From Pseudomonadota bacterium (GTDB lineage Bacteria > Myxococcota > Myxococcia > Myxococcales > Myxococcaceae), in contig JAFAFL010000104.1 of assembly GCA_023423535.1 (NCBI GenBank), positions 1-48,669 of the forward strand: a stretch of 48,669 nt of DNA, written 5' to 3'. This document shows, piece after piece, positions 10,222-17,880 of this stretch; position 1 is the first letter of the stretch; the number at the start of each line of letters is the position of its first letter. The position numbers were made by a program, and so were the translations under genes. The notes below the pieces were generated by a model, which saw only the letters and a list, made by a program, of their open reading frames with translations, made no database searches and was not told the DNA's origin.

Positions 10222-10569
10222 CTATTTGTGGAAGGCCAGCGCCAGCACCGACGGCTCGCCCCGCTCTATCCGACGCCAATTCACGAACGCGGCACACTCC
10301 ACGAGGGCCGCATGCTGATCCGGGCAGCGGGCGCGGAAATCCTCGGCGTTGTCGATCAGCAAGGTCACGACGCCACCGCAAGGCGCGTGAATGTTGGTCA
10401 TGCCCGCCTCCGGCTCGTCCAGGTACGTGAGGCAGTCGATCCACGCATTCATGTTGCGGCCGTAGAACTGGGGGAAGCCCATCGTCTCCGCGAACACCTC
10501 GTGGAATGAGGACCAGTCCACGATACGGCTGGCATCAATTCTCACGATCGGAAGCTCATTTTCCGGCAT
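10222..10569 (-). CDS. Barstar-family ribonuclease inhibitor-like protein
   Basis: A 115-residue acidic cytoplasmic protein. The segment VDWSSFHEVFAETMGFPQFYGRNMNAWIDCL (read in two halves, about residues 18-47) follows the barstar pattern: a helix, then FYGxNxxAWxDCLT, which forms the barnase-binding helix. The C-terminal strand RGEPSVLALAF also fits. Barstar inhibits extracellular ribonucleases by plugging their active site. No ribonuclease or polymorphic-toxin gene is adjacent, so it is an orphan immunity protein or a repurposed regulator. There is no Shine-Dalgarno sequence; a TATGGT hexamer lies 8 nt before the ATG, so translation may be leaderless. Confidence 0.8.
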   Translation of the reverse strand: MPENELPIVRIDASRIVDWSSFHEVFAETMGFPQFYGRNMNAWIDCLTYLDEPEAGMTNIHAPCGGVVTLLIDNAEDFRARCPDQHAALVECAAFVNWRRIERGEPSVLALAFHK

Positions 10570-10719
10570 CGCATCGAACCATACGCGGACGCGGCAGGGC
10601 GGCAGGTCCGATGTCTCAGATGCTCGCGTGCACGATGGCGATACGTCGCCCCGTCGTGGCCCGAGCGAATCACGGCGACAGCCCCGTCGCAGCGTGCGTG
10701 CGTCAGCCGTCGCGAGGCA

Positions 10720-11280
10720 CTACGGCGCCGCGAAGAGCGCAGCGAGCGGGATGGCGAGGTCCGGGAAGATGCCGCTGCGCAGAGTGGCGGGCGGCGTCTG
10801 GCGGCCTTCGCCCTCGGTGACGAAGGTTCCGTCGCGCAGCACCAGTACCTCCACCCAGGCTTCGAGCGGATGGACGATCCAGTATTCGCGCACGCCGTAC
10901 TGGGCGTAGAGCCTGCGCTTCACGCCCTCGTCGCGCTTGCGGGTGGAGCGCGAGAGCACTTCGACCACCAGGTCGGGCGCGCCCTCGATGCCGCGCTCGG
11001 AAAAGCGCTCCTGCCGCTCCGGAGACACGACCACGAGGTCCGGCCCCAGCGCCGTGTGGTCCGCGAGGAACAGCCCCGTGTTCGACGGGAAGACGGAGGC
11101 GATCCCCGGTACCTCGAGTTGCTCGCCAAGTCGGAGAAGGAGCCGAAGGATCACCTTCTGGTGCATGAGCCGCGGGAAGGGCGGGTTCATGACGAGGTGG
11201 CCCTCGATGAGCTCCCAGCGCTCCCCTTCCGGCATGCGCTCCAGATCCTTGATCCGGTACGGCCCGATCGCGCTCTCCAT
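10720..11280 (-). CDS. Uma2-family (DUF820) PD-(D/E)XK nuclease-like protein
   Basis: A 186-residue protein of the Uma2/DUF820 family, widely expanded in cyanobacteria and myxobacteria. The N-terminal WELIEGHLV (E26), then LGPDLVVVSPER, and the core APDLVVEVLSRSTRKRD with D103 and E107 make the PD-(D/E)XK-type metal site; YGVREYWIVHP completes the signature. The fold predicts endonuclease-like activity but the biological role of this family is not established. The ATG at 11278-11280 was chosen because the family begins here; a longer frame adds 17 unconvincing residues. The ribosome site is weak. It is not linked to a methylase or restriction gene. Confidence 0.85.
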   Translation of the reverse strand: MESAIGPYRIKDLERMPEGERWELIEGHLVMNPPFPRLMHQKVILRLLLRLGEQLEVPGIASVFPSNTGLFLADHTALGPDLVVVSPERQERFSERGIEGAPDLVVEVLSRSTRKRDEGVKRRLYAQYGVREYWIVHPLEAWVEVLVLRDGTFVTEGEGRQTPPATLRSGIFPDLAIPLAALFAAP

Positions 11281-11327
11281 GTCTCGATCATGTGGCGCCC
11301 CCACCCCGCCCGCAACCGGAGGACGTC

Positions 11328-11762
11328 TCACTCCACGAGCCCCATCCGCAGGGGCTCTCCGGACGCGAGCCAGGCGCTGAGCGTCAGCGCTTCACAGCGC
11401 ACGAACAGCTCGCTCCCCTTCCCCCGCACCACGTGCAGGTGCCGGTACACCCAGTGCTGGCCCCGGTGGTCCTGGAGCTTGCGTTCGCACAGCGCCCACA
11501 TCGCCGCGCGCAGGTGATCCCGGTGCGGTGAGGGGACCTCGTCGATCCGCTGCGCGATGTCCGCCAGCGCCTCCGGATCCTCCAGCGCCTCCATCAGGAC
11601 GACCGCGTTCCACACCGCGCCCGCGAAGCAGAGCGACTGCTCGAGCCGCTCGCGATCCTCCATTGCGCCCGCGGCCACCACGTGATCCCGCGCGAAGCCC
11701 ACCAGCGCCTGCCGGGCCCTCTGCGTGAGTTCCTCCAAGATGCCCTCGTTCTCCACGTCCAT
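11328..11762 (-). CDS. Conserved protein of unknown function
   Basis: A 144-residue soluble, mainly helical protein. The start MDVENEG is preceded by AGGAGGGCGGG, a strong ribosome site; an upstream in-frame ATG would add 24 residues across that site. Visible features are an acidic N-terminal helix, a central segment rich in Ala/Leu/Glu, and a C-terminal HWVYRHLHVVRGKGSELFVRC stretch (about residues 102-122) suggestive of a beta hairpin. I recognise no catalytic motif or family. Its stop lies 47 nt before the Uma2 start on the same strand, so they may share a transcript. Confidence 0.6.
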   Translation of the reverse strand: MDVENEGILEELTQRARQALVGFARDHVVAAGAMEDRERLEQSLCFAGAVWNAVVLMEALEDPEALADIAQRIDEVPSPHRDHLRAAMWALCERKLQDHRGQHWVYRHLHVVRGKGSELFVRCEALTLSAWLASGEPLRMGLVE

Positions 11763-11960
11763 CCCGCCCTCCTCCTGTCGTGGGCGGGCGGGAGAGCAGG
11801 CGCCATGCCAGATGTGCGTCAGAGTGGGATGCATCCCGCCCTGAGCGCAGGCGTCCGAGCTCGCGGACGGGGCGTGTTCAGAGTGAGACGGCGCCTGGCT
11901 GCTGATCGCTCCAGCAGGCTGGGGAAGCGTGTCCGGGAGTCAGGAAGCAACGTTCAGTGT

Positions 11961-13112
11961 GTGAACGCCTACCTGACGACCGAAGCCGCCGAGAGATTGC
12001 GCCACGGGGCGACTGCGCTGCGCCGAGAGGACCTGCTGTCCGTGGAGGGCTCACCCCTTCCCGGCGTGCCGGTGCAGCTGCTCGATCCAGACGGGCTCAC
12101 AGTGGGCCACGGGGACCTCGAGCTCGATGGTCCGGGCCCCATTGCCGTGCGCAGGCTCGGCCTGCCCGACGACCCGGTGGAGGGCGTGGTGCCTCGACAG
12201 ATGCGCCGAGCGCTCAGCCGCCGCGCGCAGCTGGTGGACGACCCGCGCTTCTGCCGGCTCGTGAACGACGACGGCGACGGGCTGCCGGGCCTCGTCATCG
12301 ACCGGTTCGACGGGCACGTGGTGGTGCAGACGACCACGCGCGCGATGGATGCACGCCACGACGAGATCGTCCGCGCGCTGGCGGAGGTGGTGGACACGCG
12401 CTCCGTGCTGCTGCGCAACGACACCGCGAGGCGCGTGCGCGCGGGGCTGCCGAAGGATCGCTCGCGGGTGCTCAGCGGCGCACCGCCGAGGTGGATCCGG
12501 ATCAGCGAACTCGGGGCGCGGCTGACCATCGACCTGCACCAGGGCTACGACACCGGGTACTCGTATGCGCTGCGGGAGGTGCGGCGGATCGTGGCGCGGC
12601 TGGCGCCGGATGCGCGGGTGCTCGATCCGGCCTGTGCGGTCGGCGGCGCGGTCATCCAGGCGGGGCTGCACGGTGCGCGGCACATCGTGGCCTTCGCGCG
12701 CGACGCGGACTCGGCGGATCTGGCGCAGGAGAACATCGAGGCCAACGGGCTGATGGGCCGCGCGCGGGTGGACATGGCCACGCCGCTGGAGGCGCTGCGC
12801 GCGCTCGACGAGGTCTTCGATCTGGTGCTGCTGCACGCGCCGGTTCGGGGCGTCGATCAGACGTCGTGGGCAAAGGAGCTCGACGAGCTCATCTACCTCA
12901 GCCTGCGCGCGACGCGGCACGGCGGAAAGCTGCTGGTGGCCGCGCCGGATGCCGCGCTGGGTGACGAGCCGCTGGAGAGCATCATCCTCCGCTCGTGCCG
13001 CCGCGAGGGACGTCAGGCCTTCCGTCTCATCCGTCCCGCCGCGCCCGCGGACTTCCCCGCGGTGGCCGGTGCGCCGGAGCCGCTCGCGTCGGTGGTGCTG
13101 GAGATCGCGTAG
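11961..13112 (+). CDS. RlmI-like class I SAM methyltransferase, apparently degenerate
   Basis: A 383-residue protein with the RlmI/RlmK architecture: an N-terminal PUA-like domain (about 1-70), the EEHE-like middle domain with DGLPGLVIDRFDGHVVVQ (about 108-125), and a C-terminal Rossmann methyltransferase domain. The segment HQGYDTGYSYALRE matches the family's GxKTGFFLDQR motif only loosely. Motif I is VLDPACAVGG (about 220-229) and the acidic loop reads FARDADSADLAQENI. The catalytic DPP-type motif expected around residue 290 reads LLHAPVRG, so the Asp-Pro-Pro is lost. RlmI enzymes methylate C5 of 23S rRNA cytosine; here activity is doubtful. The start is GTG with GGAAG 13 nt upstream, so it is less certain than the rest. 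Confidence 0.75.
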   Translation: MNAYLTTEAAERLRHGATALRREDLLSVEGSPLPGVPVQLLDPDGLTVGHGDLELDGPGPIAVRRLGLPDDPVEGVVPRQMRRALSRRAQLVDDPRFCRLVNDDGDGLPGLVIDRFDGHVVVQTTTRAMDARHDEIVRALAEVVDTRSVLLRNDTARRVRAGLPKDRSRVLSGAPPRWIRISELGARLTIDLHQGYDTGYSYALREVRRIVARLAPDARVLDPACAVGGAVIQAGLHGARHIVAFARDADSADLAQENIEANGLMGRARVDMATPLEALRALDEVFDLVLLHAPVRGVDQTSWAKELDELIYLSLRATRHGGKLLVAAPDAALGDEPLESIILRSCRREGRQAFRLIRPAAPADFPAVAGAPEPLASVVLEIA

Positions 13113-13127
13113 CGCGCGAGGCGAAGG

Positions 13128-13742
13128 CTACTGCTTGCGCAGCGCGGCCTTGCGCACGTGCTCGAAGACGTCGGGGACCGCGGTGCTGTTCGCGCGGTTC
13201 GCCACCCACCGCGGCAGCGAGCCACCCGGGTCGGTGTAGACGTAGTACGTCGCCTTCGTCTTGCCGCCCTCCACCGGCTCGAGGTGCCAGTAGCCCTCGT
13301 TCACCTGCACGCGGACGATGTTCTCCGGCAGCGGCGGCGCCTTGTCGTTCGCGGGCTTCCAGGTGACGCGCAGGTAGCCCTTGCCGTCCTTCCACTTCGA
13401 CTCGTCCACGAGGCGGATGACGTAGTCGCGGCGGTCCACCATCGGCGCGTTGATCACGGTGTAGAGCCAGGTGATGCGGTCGCCGTCCTCGCGCGCGATG
13501 ACGCGGGCCTCTTCGGTGTACGGCATGTCCAGCGCGTAGCGGTCGTAGGCGCGCAGGGCCTTCCAGACCTTCTCCGGCGGCGCGTCGATCACGCCGACGG
13601 CGCGCATCTCGCGGACGGAGGAGCCCTTGCGATCGCGCGCGTAGACGGTCAGCCCGTCCATCTTCTTCGCGACCTCCCAGCCCACTTCCGCGGCCGGATC
13701 CGAAGCGAGCACGACAAGGGTCAACGCACCGAGTGAAAGCAT
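13128..13742 (-). CDS. Exported START-domain protein
   Basis: A 204-residue protein. The first ~15 residues are hydrophobic (LSLGALTLVVLAS), a likely signal peptide or lipid-less export signal. The remainder fits a START/polyketide-cyclase-like helix-grip fold: WEVAKKMDGLTVYAR, VIDAPPEKVWKALRAYDRYALDMPY and a long series of beta strands ending in a C-terminal helix. START domains bind hydrophobic ligands such as lipids or sterols, so a periplasmic lipid-binding role is a reasonable inference. The start overlaps the divergent promoter region of the YhaM-like gene. It converges with the RlmI-like gene, 15 bp apart. Confidence 0.78.
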   Translation of the reverse strand: MLSLGALTLVVLASDPAAEVGWEVAKKMDGLTVYARDRKGSSVREMRAVGVIDAPPEKVWKALRAYDRYALDMPYTEEARVIAREDGDRITWLYTVINAPMVDRRDYVIRLVDESKWKDGKGYLRVTWKPANDKAPPLPENIVRVQVNEGYWHLEPVEGGKTKATYYVYTDPGGSLPRWVANRANSTAVPDVFEHVRKAALRKQ

Positions 13743-13767
13743 GTCCCTATCCTACCCGAGGAGTTGT

Positions 13768-15204
13768 ATGAACGTGCGTCCGGCACTTGGACTTCAGACC
13801 GGCAAAGGCAGGCAGGCATTCATGGACAGCAACGCGCAGCCCCCCGACGAGTCGCTCGAGGAGGTCCGGAAGGTCTACGTGAAGGACCTCCGCGACAAGC
13901 AGGGCGTCCACACCGTCTTCAAGGTCACGCGGAAGGTGAAGCAGACCGGCCGCAGCGGGAAGTCGTATCTCGTCGTCGGTCTCGGCGACCGCACCGGTGA
14001 GGTCGATGCGCGCGTCTTCGACAAGGTCGAGGAGCTCGACGCGGCGTTCATCGAGGGCGACTACGTGCTGCTTCGCGGCAGCGTCACCACCTGGCAGAAG
14101 CAGCCGCAGATCGTGATCGAGGCGGTGGAGCGGCTCGATCCCGAGCCCATCGATCCGGAGGAGTTCAAGGTCCCGCCGAAGGCCGCCACGCCTCCCGCGC
14201 CCGAGCGCACGGAGAAGGCGGAGAAGCCGGCGCAGGGACAGGCCGCGGCCCAGCAGGCCGAGAAGCCGGCGCGTGCGGAGCGCCCCGAGCGTCCCGAGGG
14301 CGGTGGGACGCGCGCGGTGTCGCAGATCCGCGAGCTGGTGGAGCGGGTGCAGGACACCTTCGTGCGCCGGCTGCTGGTGGCGTTCCTCGAGGACCCGGAC
14401 GTGGCGCAGCTGCTGCCCACCGCGCCGGCGGCGAAGGGCGTCCACCACGCGTACCGCGGCGGGCTGGCGGATCACATCCTCTCGGTGATGAAGCTCGCGC
14501 ACCGCGTCTGCGATCACTACCCGATGGTGGACCGCGACCTCGTGCTCGCGGGCGCGCTGCTGCACGACATCTTCAAGGTGCGGGAGATCAGCGCCGCGCG
14601 CGGCGGCTTCGAGTACACGGACGAGGGCCGGCTGGTGGGCCACATCGTCCTCACCGCGCAGAAGATCCGGGAGAAGGCGTCGCGCATCGAGGGCTTCCCG
14701 CCGATGCTAGAGCACCACCTCACGCACATCGTCATCTCGCACCACGGGCAGATGGAGTGGGGCTCGCCGAAGGTGCCGATGACGCTGGAGGCGCTGCTGG
14801 TGCACCAGATCGACACGCTCGACTCGAAGATGGCGTCGTGGCTGGAGATCATGGAGCGCGATCCGAACGAGACCTGGACGGAGAACGCCCGGCTCTACGA
14901 CCGCTACCTCTGGAAGGGGCCGGCGCCCACGCAGCGCGGGCGTTCGCCGGTTGAATCCCGTGGCGGCGGCAAGCGTCGGGGCGGAAAGAAGGGCGACAAG
15001 GGCGGCGCGCAGGGCGCTCAGGGCCAGGCGCAGCACGGTGGGAAGAAGACCGCGGAGGGGATGCCGGCGTTCAAGCCTCTCGCGGCGCTGGCGCCGATCG
15101 CGTCGGCGGTGGGACAGCCGCCCGAGGAGTCTGGTGGAGCGCCGGCGACGAACGAGGGGGGGCCGGACGAGCCCACTTCGCCTCCGGTGGGTGGACAGGC
15201 GTAG
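13768..15204 (+). CDS. OB-fold and HD-domain protein, YhaM-type 3'-5' exoribonuclease family
   Basis: A 478-residue protein. An OB-fold nucleic-acid-binding domain occupies about residues 32-115 (VYVKDLRDKQGVHTVFKV, then GEVDARVFDKVE and GDYVLLRGSV). A Pro/Ala/Glu-rich linker leads to the HD phosphohydrolase domain (about 175-390): HHAYRGGLADHILSV, the metal-binding LLHDIFKV, VGHIVLTAQKI, ISHHGQMEWGSP and HQIDTLDSKM. The C-terminal ~100 residues are low-complexity Lys/Gly then Pro-rich. Bacillus YhaM has this OB-HD order and degrades RNA from the 3' end. The start ATG has GAGGAG upstream; a second in-frame ATG at 13822, where recognisable sequence begins, is an alternative. Confidence 0.85.
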   Translation: MNVRPALGLQTGKGRQAFMDSNAQPPDESLEEVRKVYVKDLRDKQGVHTVFKVTRKVKQTGRSGKSYLVVGLGDRTGEVDARVFDKVEELDAAFIEGDYVLLRGSVTTWQKQPQIVIEAVERLDPEPIDPEEFKVPPKAATPPAPERTEKAEKPAQGQAAAQQAEKPARAERPERPEGGGTRAVSQIRELVERVQDTFVRRLLVAFLEDPDVAQLLPTAPAAKGVHHAYRGGLADHILSVMKLAHRVCDHYPMVDRDLVLAGALLHDIFKVREISAARGGFEYTDEGRLVGHIVLTAQKIREKASRIEGFPPMLEHHLTHIVISHHGQMEWGSPKVPMTLEALLVHQIDTLDSKMASWLEIMERDPNETWTENARLYDRYLWKGPAPTQRGRSPVESRGGGKRRGGKKGDKGGAQGAQGQAQHGGKKTAEGMPAFKPLAALAPIASAVGQPPEESGGAPATNEGGPDEPTSPPVGGQA

Positions 15205-15226
15205 TTCTTTCGACGGGAGAACGCAG

Positions 15227-15817
15227 ATGACGACGGCAGCGAAGACGTGGGCAGCGGCGGCAGTTCTGGCGGTGGGCTTGGGTCTGATGGCGCTTCCGGC
15301 GCACGCGGACACCACCGTCGCGGGCGTGACCTTCAAGGACTCGGCGGAGGTCTCGGGACAGACGCTGAAGCTCAACGGCGCGGGGCTGCGCACGCGCTTC
15401 ATGGTGAAGGTCTATGCCATCGGGCTCTACCTGCCCTCCCCCGCGCGCGACGCGGCGGCGGTGATGAAGCAGGACGGGCCGAAGCGGATCGTGATGGTGA
15501 TGAAGCGCAACGTGTCCAAGAGCACCATGGGCGACGCGATCCGTGAGGGCTTCGAGCGCAACTCGTCGGCGAACCTCGGGGCGCTGCAGGCGCGGCTCGA
15601 CACGCTGCTGCAGGAGCTGCCGGACCTGAAGGAGAACGACGTCATCACCATCACCATCACCCCGGACAAGGGGACCCAGTTCAAGTCGCCGAAGAGCGAG
15701 ATCGGCATCCCGGGGAAGGACTTCTCGGACGCGCTGCTCGGCGTGTGGCTGGGCGCGAAGCCGGCGGACGCGGACGTGAAGAAGGCGCTCCTGCAGGGCG
15801 GGCAGTCGGGCAACTAG
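15227..15817 (+). CDS. Exported chalcone-isomerase-like protein
   Basis: A 196-residue protein with a clear signal peptide (about 28 residues, ending in PAHA). The mature part matches the chalcone-isomerase-like domain found in bacteria: VAGVTFKDSAEVSGQTLKL, GLRTRFMVKVYAIGLYLP, a central helix with DAIREGFERN, and the C-terminal FSDALLGVWLG helix. Plant relatives isomerise chalcones or bind fatty acids; the bacterial domain is of unknown function and probably binds a small hydrophobic ligand in the periplasm. The ATG lies 22 nt after the YhaM-like stop with GGGAGA upstream, so the two are probably one operon. Confidence 0.85.
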   Translation: MTTAAKTWAAAAVLAVGLGLMALPAHADTTVAGVTFKDSAEVSGQTLKLNGAGLRTRFMVKVYAIGLYLPSPARDAAAVMKQDGPKRIVMVMKRNVSKSTMGDAIREGFERNSSANLGALQARLDTLLQELPDLKENDVITITITPDKGTQFKSPKSEIGIPGKDFSDALLGVWLGAKPADADVKKALLQGGQSGN

Positions 15818-15831
15818 CCTCACCTCGCGGC

Positions 15832-15868
15832 GGAGAGCGGGCCTTCCGGTCTTTGGAGGCCCCGCTCC
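15832..15868 (+). terminator. Candidate terminator hairpin after the chalcone-isomerase-like gene
   Basis: A GC-rich imperfect hairpin pairs about 15832-15847 with 15855-15868 around a 7-nt loop. There is no T tract, so it could be a transcription pause or an mRNA 3' stabilising structure rather than a true intrinsic terminator. Confidence 0.35.
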
Positions 15869-15875
15869 CTGCGGC

Positions 15876-15881
15876 TAGAGT
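15876..15881 (+). promoter_or_regulatory. Candidate -10 hexamer TAGAGT of the MshEN fusion gene
   Basis: TAGAGT lies 11 nt before the ATG at 15893 with no Shine-Dalgarno sequence between them. No clear -35 is seen. The same kind of hexamer precedes several other ribosome-site-less genes in this window. Confidence 0.35.
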
Positions 15882-15892
15882 CGCTCCAGCGG

Positions 15893-17872
15893 ATGCGCAA
15901 GAGACTCGGAGAGCGGCTCATCGACGCGGGGCTCATCACGCCGACCGCGCTCGAGAAGGGCCTCGCCCAACAGCGGCTGACGGGCCACAAGCTGGGCGAC
16001 AGCCTCGTCGAGATTGGCCTGGTGCCGGAGGGCGCGCTGCTGCGCTTCCTCGCCCAGGAGTTCAACACCCGTTACGTCTCCACCGAGAAGCTCGCCGCCG
16101 CGCGGATCCCGGCCGATGCGCTGGACAAGATCCCGGTGCGCATGGCGGAGCAGCAGCTGGTGCTGCCGCTGGCCTGGGACAAGGAGACCCTCCAGCTCTC
16201 GGTGGTGATGTGCGACCCGCAGAACGAGGCGCTCGTTCGCGAGATCCAGCTCGTCACCGAGGCCGAGGAGGTCCACGCCTACGTGGCGCTGCGATCGGCG
16301 GTGAACGCGGGCATCCGCAAGCACTACTACGGTGACCCCACCGCCTTCGCGCACGCGGAGGGCACGGGCGGGGGCAGCGGAGGGACCGGACGGAAGGATC
16401 CCAGCGGGCTGCAGCGCGCGTACGAGACCGGCGTCTCGTCCAGTCTGCGCAGCGCGCCGGGGCTGCGGCTGGACACGGATCCGCGGGCGAGGATGCGCGG
16501 CGGGAGCGCGGTGCCCGGACTGACCGGTGGTGGATCGACGCAGCTGCGCGAGCCGCTGGGCGCGATGCGCGGCAGCCTCACCGACAGCGACTACATCGAG
16601 ACGCTGAACATCCTCGTGGGCATGCTGGAGGGCCGGCGCGAGGGCTTCCGCGGGCACTCGTCGCTGCTGGCGAGGCAGAGCGCGCAGGTGGCGCGGAAGC
16701 TCGGGTTGCCCCCACGCGAGGTCTCGTGCGTGTCCATTGCGGCGATGCTCCACGACCTCGGCAAGCCGCCGGACAAGCACTTCACGCTCGCGTCGCTCCA
16801 GGCGCAGCCGGAGTGGAAGGCGGAGGCGCGGCGCTACGTGCGGGCGCCGATCAAGCTCTTCGAGAGCGTGCACCTGCCGGTGCTCGTCAACGCGATCCTC
16901 GCGCAGCTCTACGAGGCGGTGGACGGCTCCGGCGTGCCGCAGGGCGTGAAGGGTGACGAGATCCCTGCCGGCGCGCGGGTGATCGCGGCGGTGGACGCGT
17001 ACCTCGATCTCACGCGGAACCCGAAGAACGGCTGGGGCCGGCAGCTCTCCAAGACCGAGGCGCTGGCGCACCTTCGCGAGGAGACGGGAAAGCTCTACGA
17101 CCGCGAGGTGGTGGATGTCCTCGAGCGGCTGCAGTCCGGCGACGTGCTGCGGCAGCGGCTGGAGAACGACGGGCGGATGATCGTCGTCGCGGATCCGGAC
17201 CTCAAGGTGCGCACCGGGCTGGTGAAGGCGCTGCACGAGGCGGGGCTGGCGGCGCATGGCGTCGGGTCGCTCGACGGGCTGGGCGAGGCGGTGGTGCGCG
17301 GCGAGGCGGACCTGCTCGTACTGGGGATGCATCTGGGCGTGCCGGACGTGGCGGCGCTCTGCCAGTACCTGCGCGCGCATCCGGCCTGCGTGGGACTGCC
17401 CGTCGCGCTGATTGGGGAGCCGGACGTGCCGGCCCGCGAGCAGCTGAGGTCGTGGGGCGTGTCGCAGTTCCTGAAGCTGCCGCTGGATCCGGAGAGCGCG
17501 GCGCAGGCGATCATGGACCTGAACGAGGACCGCATCGCGCATGGCGGTCCGGCGCGCAGCGTCCAGGGCACCTTCGACGAGCTGCCCATGCACGAGGTCC
17601 TCGGGGTGCTCGCGCGCAACCGCAAGACCGGACGGCTCAGCGTGCAGCAGCCCGGTCGCGAGGCGTGGATCTACGTCGAGTCCGGCAAGGCGGTGTACGC
17701 GCAGACCGTCAGCGGACGCTCGCCGGATGAGGCGCTGGTGGACGTGGCCACGCAGGCGCAGGGCGACTTCGCGTTCGACGCGAATGCGGTGCTGATGGAG
17801 CTGCCCAACGTGGACACCGAGCTCGAGTTCCTCCTCGCCCGTTTGAAGCCCGTGGAGCCTCGCGCCGGCTGA
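15893..17872 (+). CDS. MshEN - degenerate HD-GYP - pseudo-receiver - PATAN (DUF4388) signalling protein
   Basis: A 659-residue soluble protein with four modules. Residues 4-27 match every fixed position of the c-di-GMP-binding MshEN motif (R4-L5-G6, paired hydrophobics at 9-10 and 14-15, G13, L20, L24, Q27), and residues 33-56 repeat it with K33 and E56 substitutions. A Gly/Ser-rich linker leads to an HD domain (about 230-420) with MLHDLGK near 286 and DGSGVP near 343, resembling HD-GYP but lacking the HH pair (YE instead) and with GVP for GYP. A receiver-like domain begins near 428 but its phosphorylation Asp position reads LVLGMHLG. A PATAN/DUF4388 domain begins near 558. The predicted role is a catalytically inactive c-di-GMP-responsive scaffold. 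There is no ribosome site. Confidence 0.8.
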   Translation: MRKRLGERLIDAGLITPTALEKGLAQQRLTGHKLGDSLVEIGLVPEGALLRFLAQEFNTRYVSTEKLAAARIPADALDKIPVRMAEQQLVLPLAWDKETLQLSVVMCDPQNEALVREIQLVTEAEEVHAYVALRSAVNAGIRKHYYGDPTAFAHAEGTGGGSGGTGRKDPSGLQRAYETGVSSSLRSAPGLRLDTDPRARMRGGSAVPGLTGGGSTQLREPLGAMRGSLTDSDYIETLNILVGMLEGRREGFRGHSSLLARQSAQVARKLGLPPREVSCVSIAAMLHDLGKPPDKHFTLASLQAQPEWKAEARRYVRAPIKLFESVHLPVLVNAILAQLYEAVDGSGVPQGVKGDEIPAGARVIAAVDAYLDLTRNPKNGWGRQLSKTEALAHLREETGKLYDREVVDVLERLQSGDVLRQRLENDGRMIVVADPDLKVRTGLVKALHEAGLAAHGVGSLDGLGEAVVRGEADLLVLGMHLGVPDVAALCQYLRAHPACVGLPVALIGEPDVPAREQLRSWGVSQFLKLPLDPESAAQAIMDLNEDRIAHGGPARSVQGTFDELPMHEVLGVLARNRKTGRLSVQQPGREAWIYVESGKAVYAQTVSGRSPDEALVDVATQAQGDFAFDANAVLMELPNVDTELEFLLARLKPVEPRAG

Positions 17873-17880
17873 GTGCTCCG

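Noticed and set aside
10720..11280. Uma2 protein as part of a restriction-modification system
   Set aside because: No methylase, specificity or helicase gene is nearby; the family is common and of unknown role.
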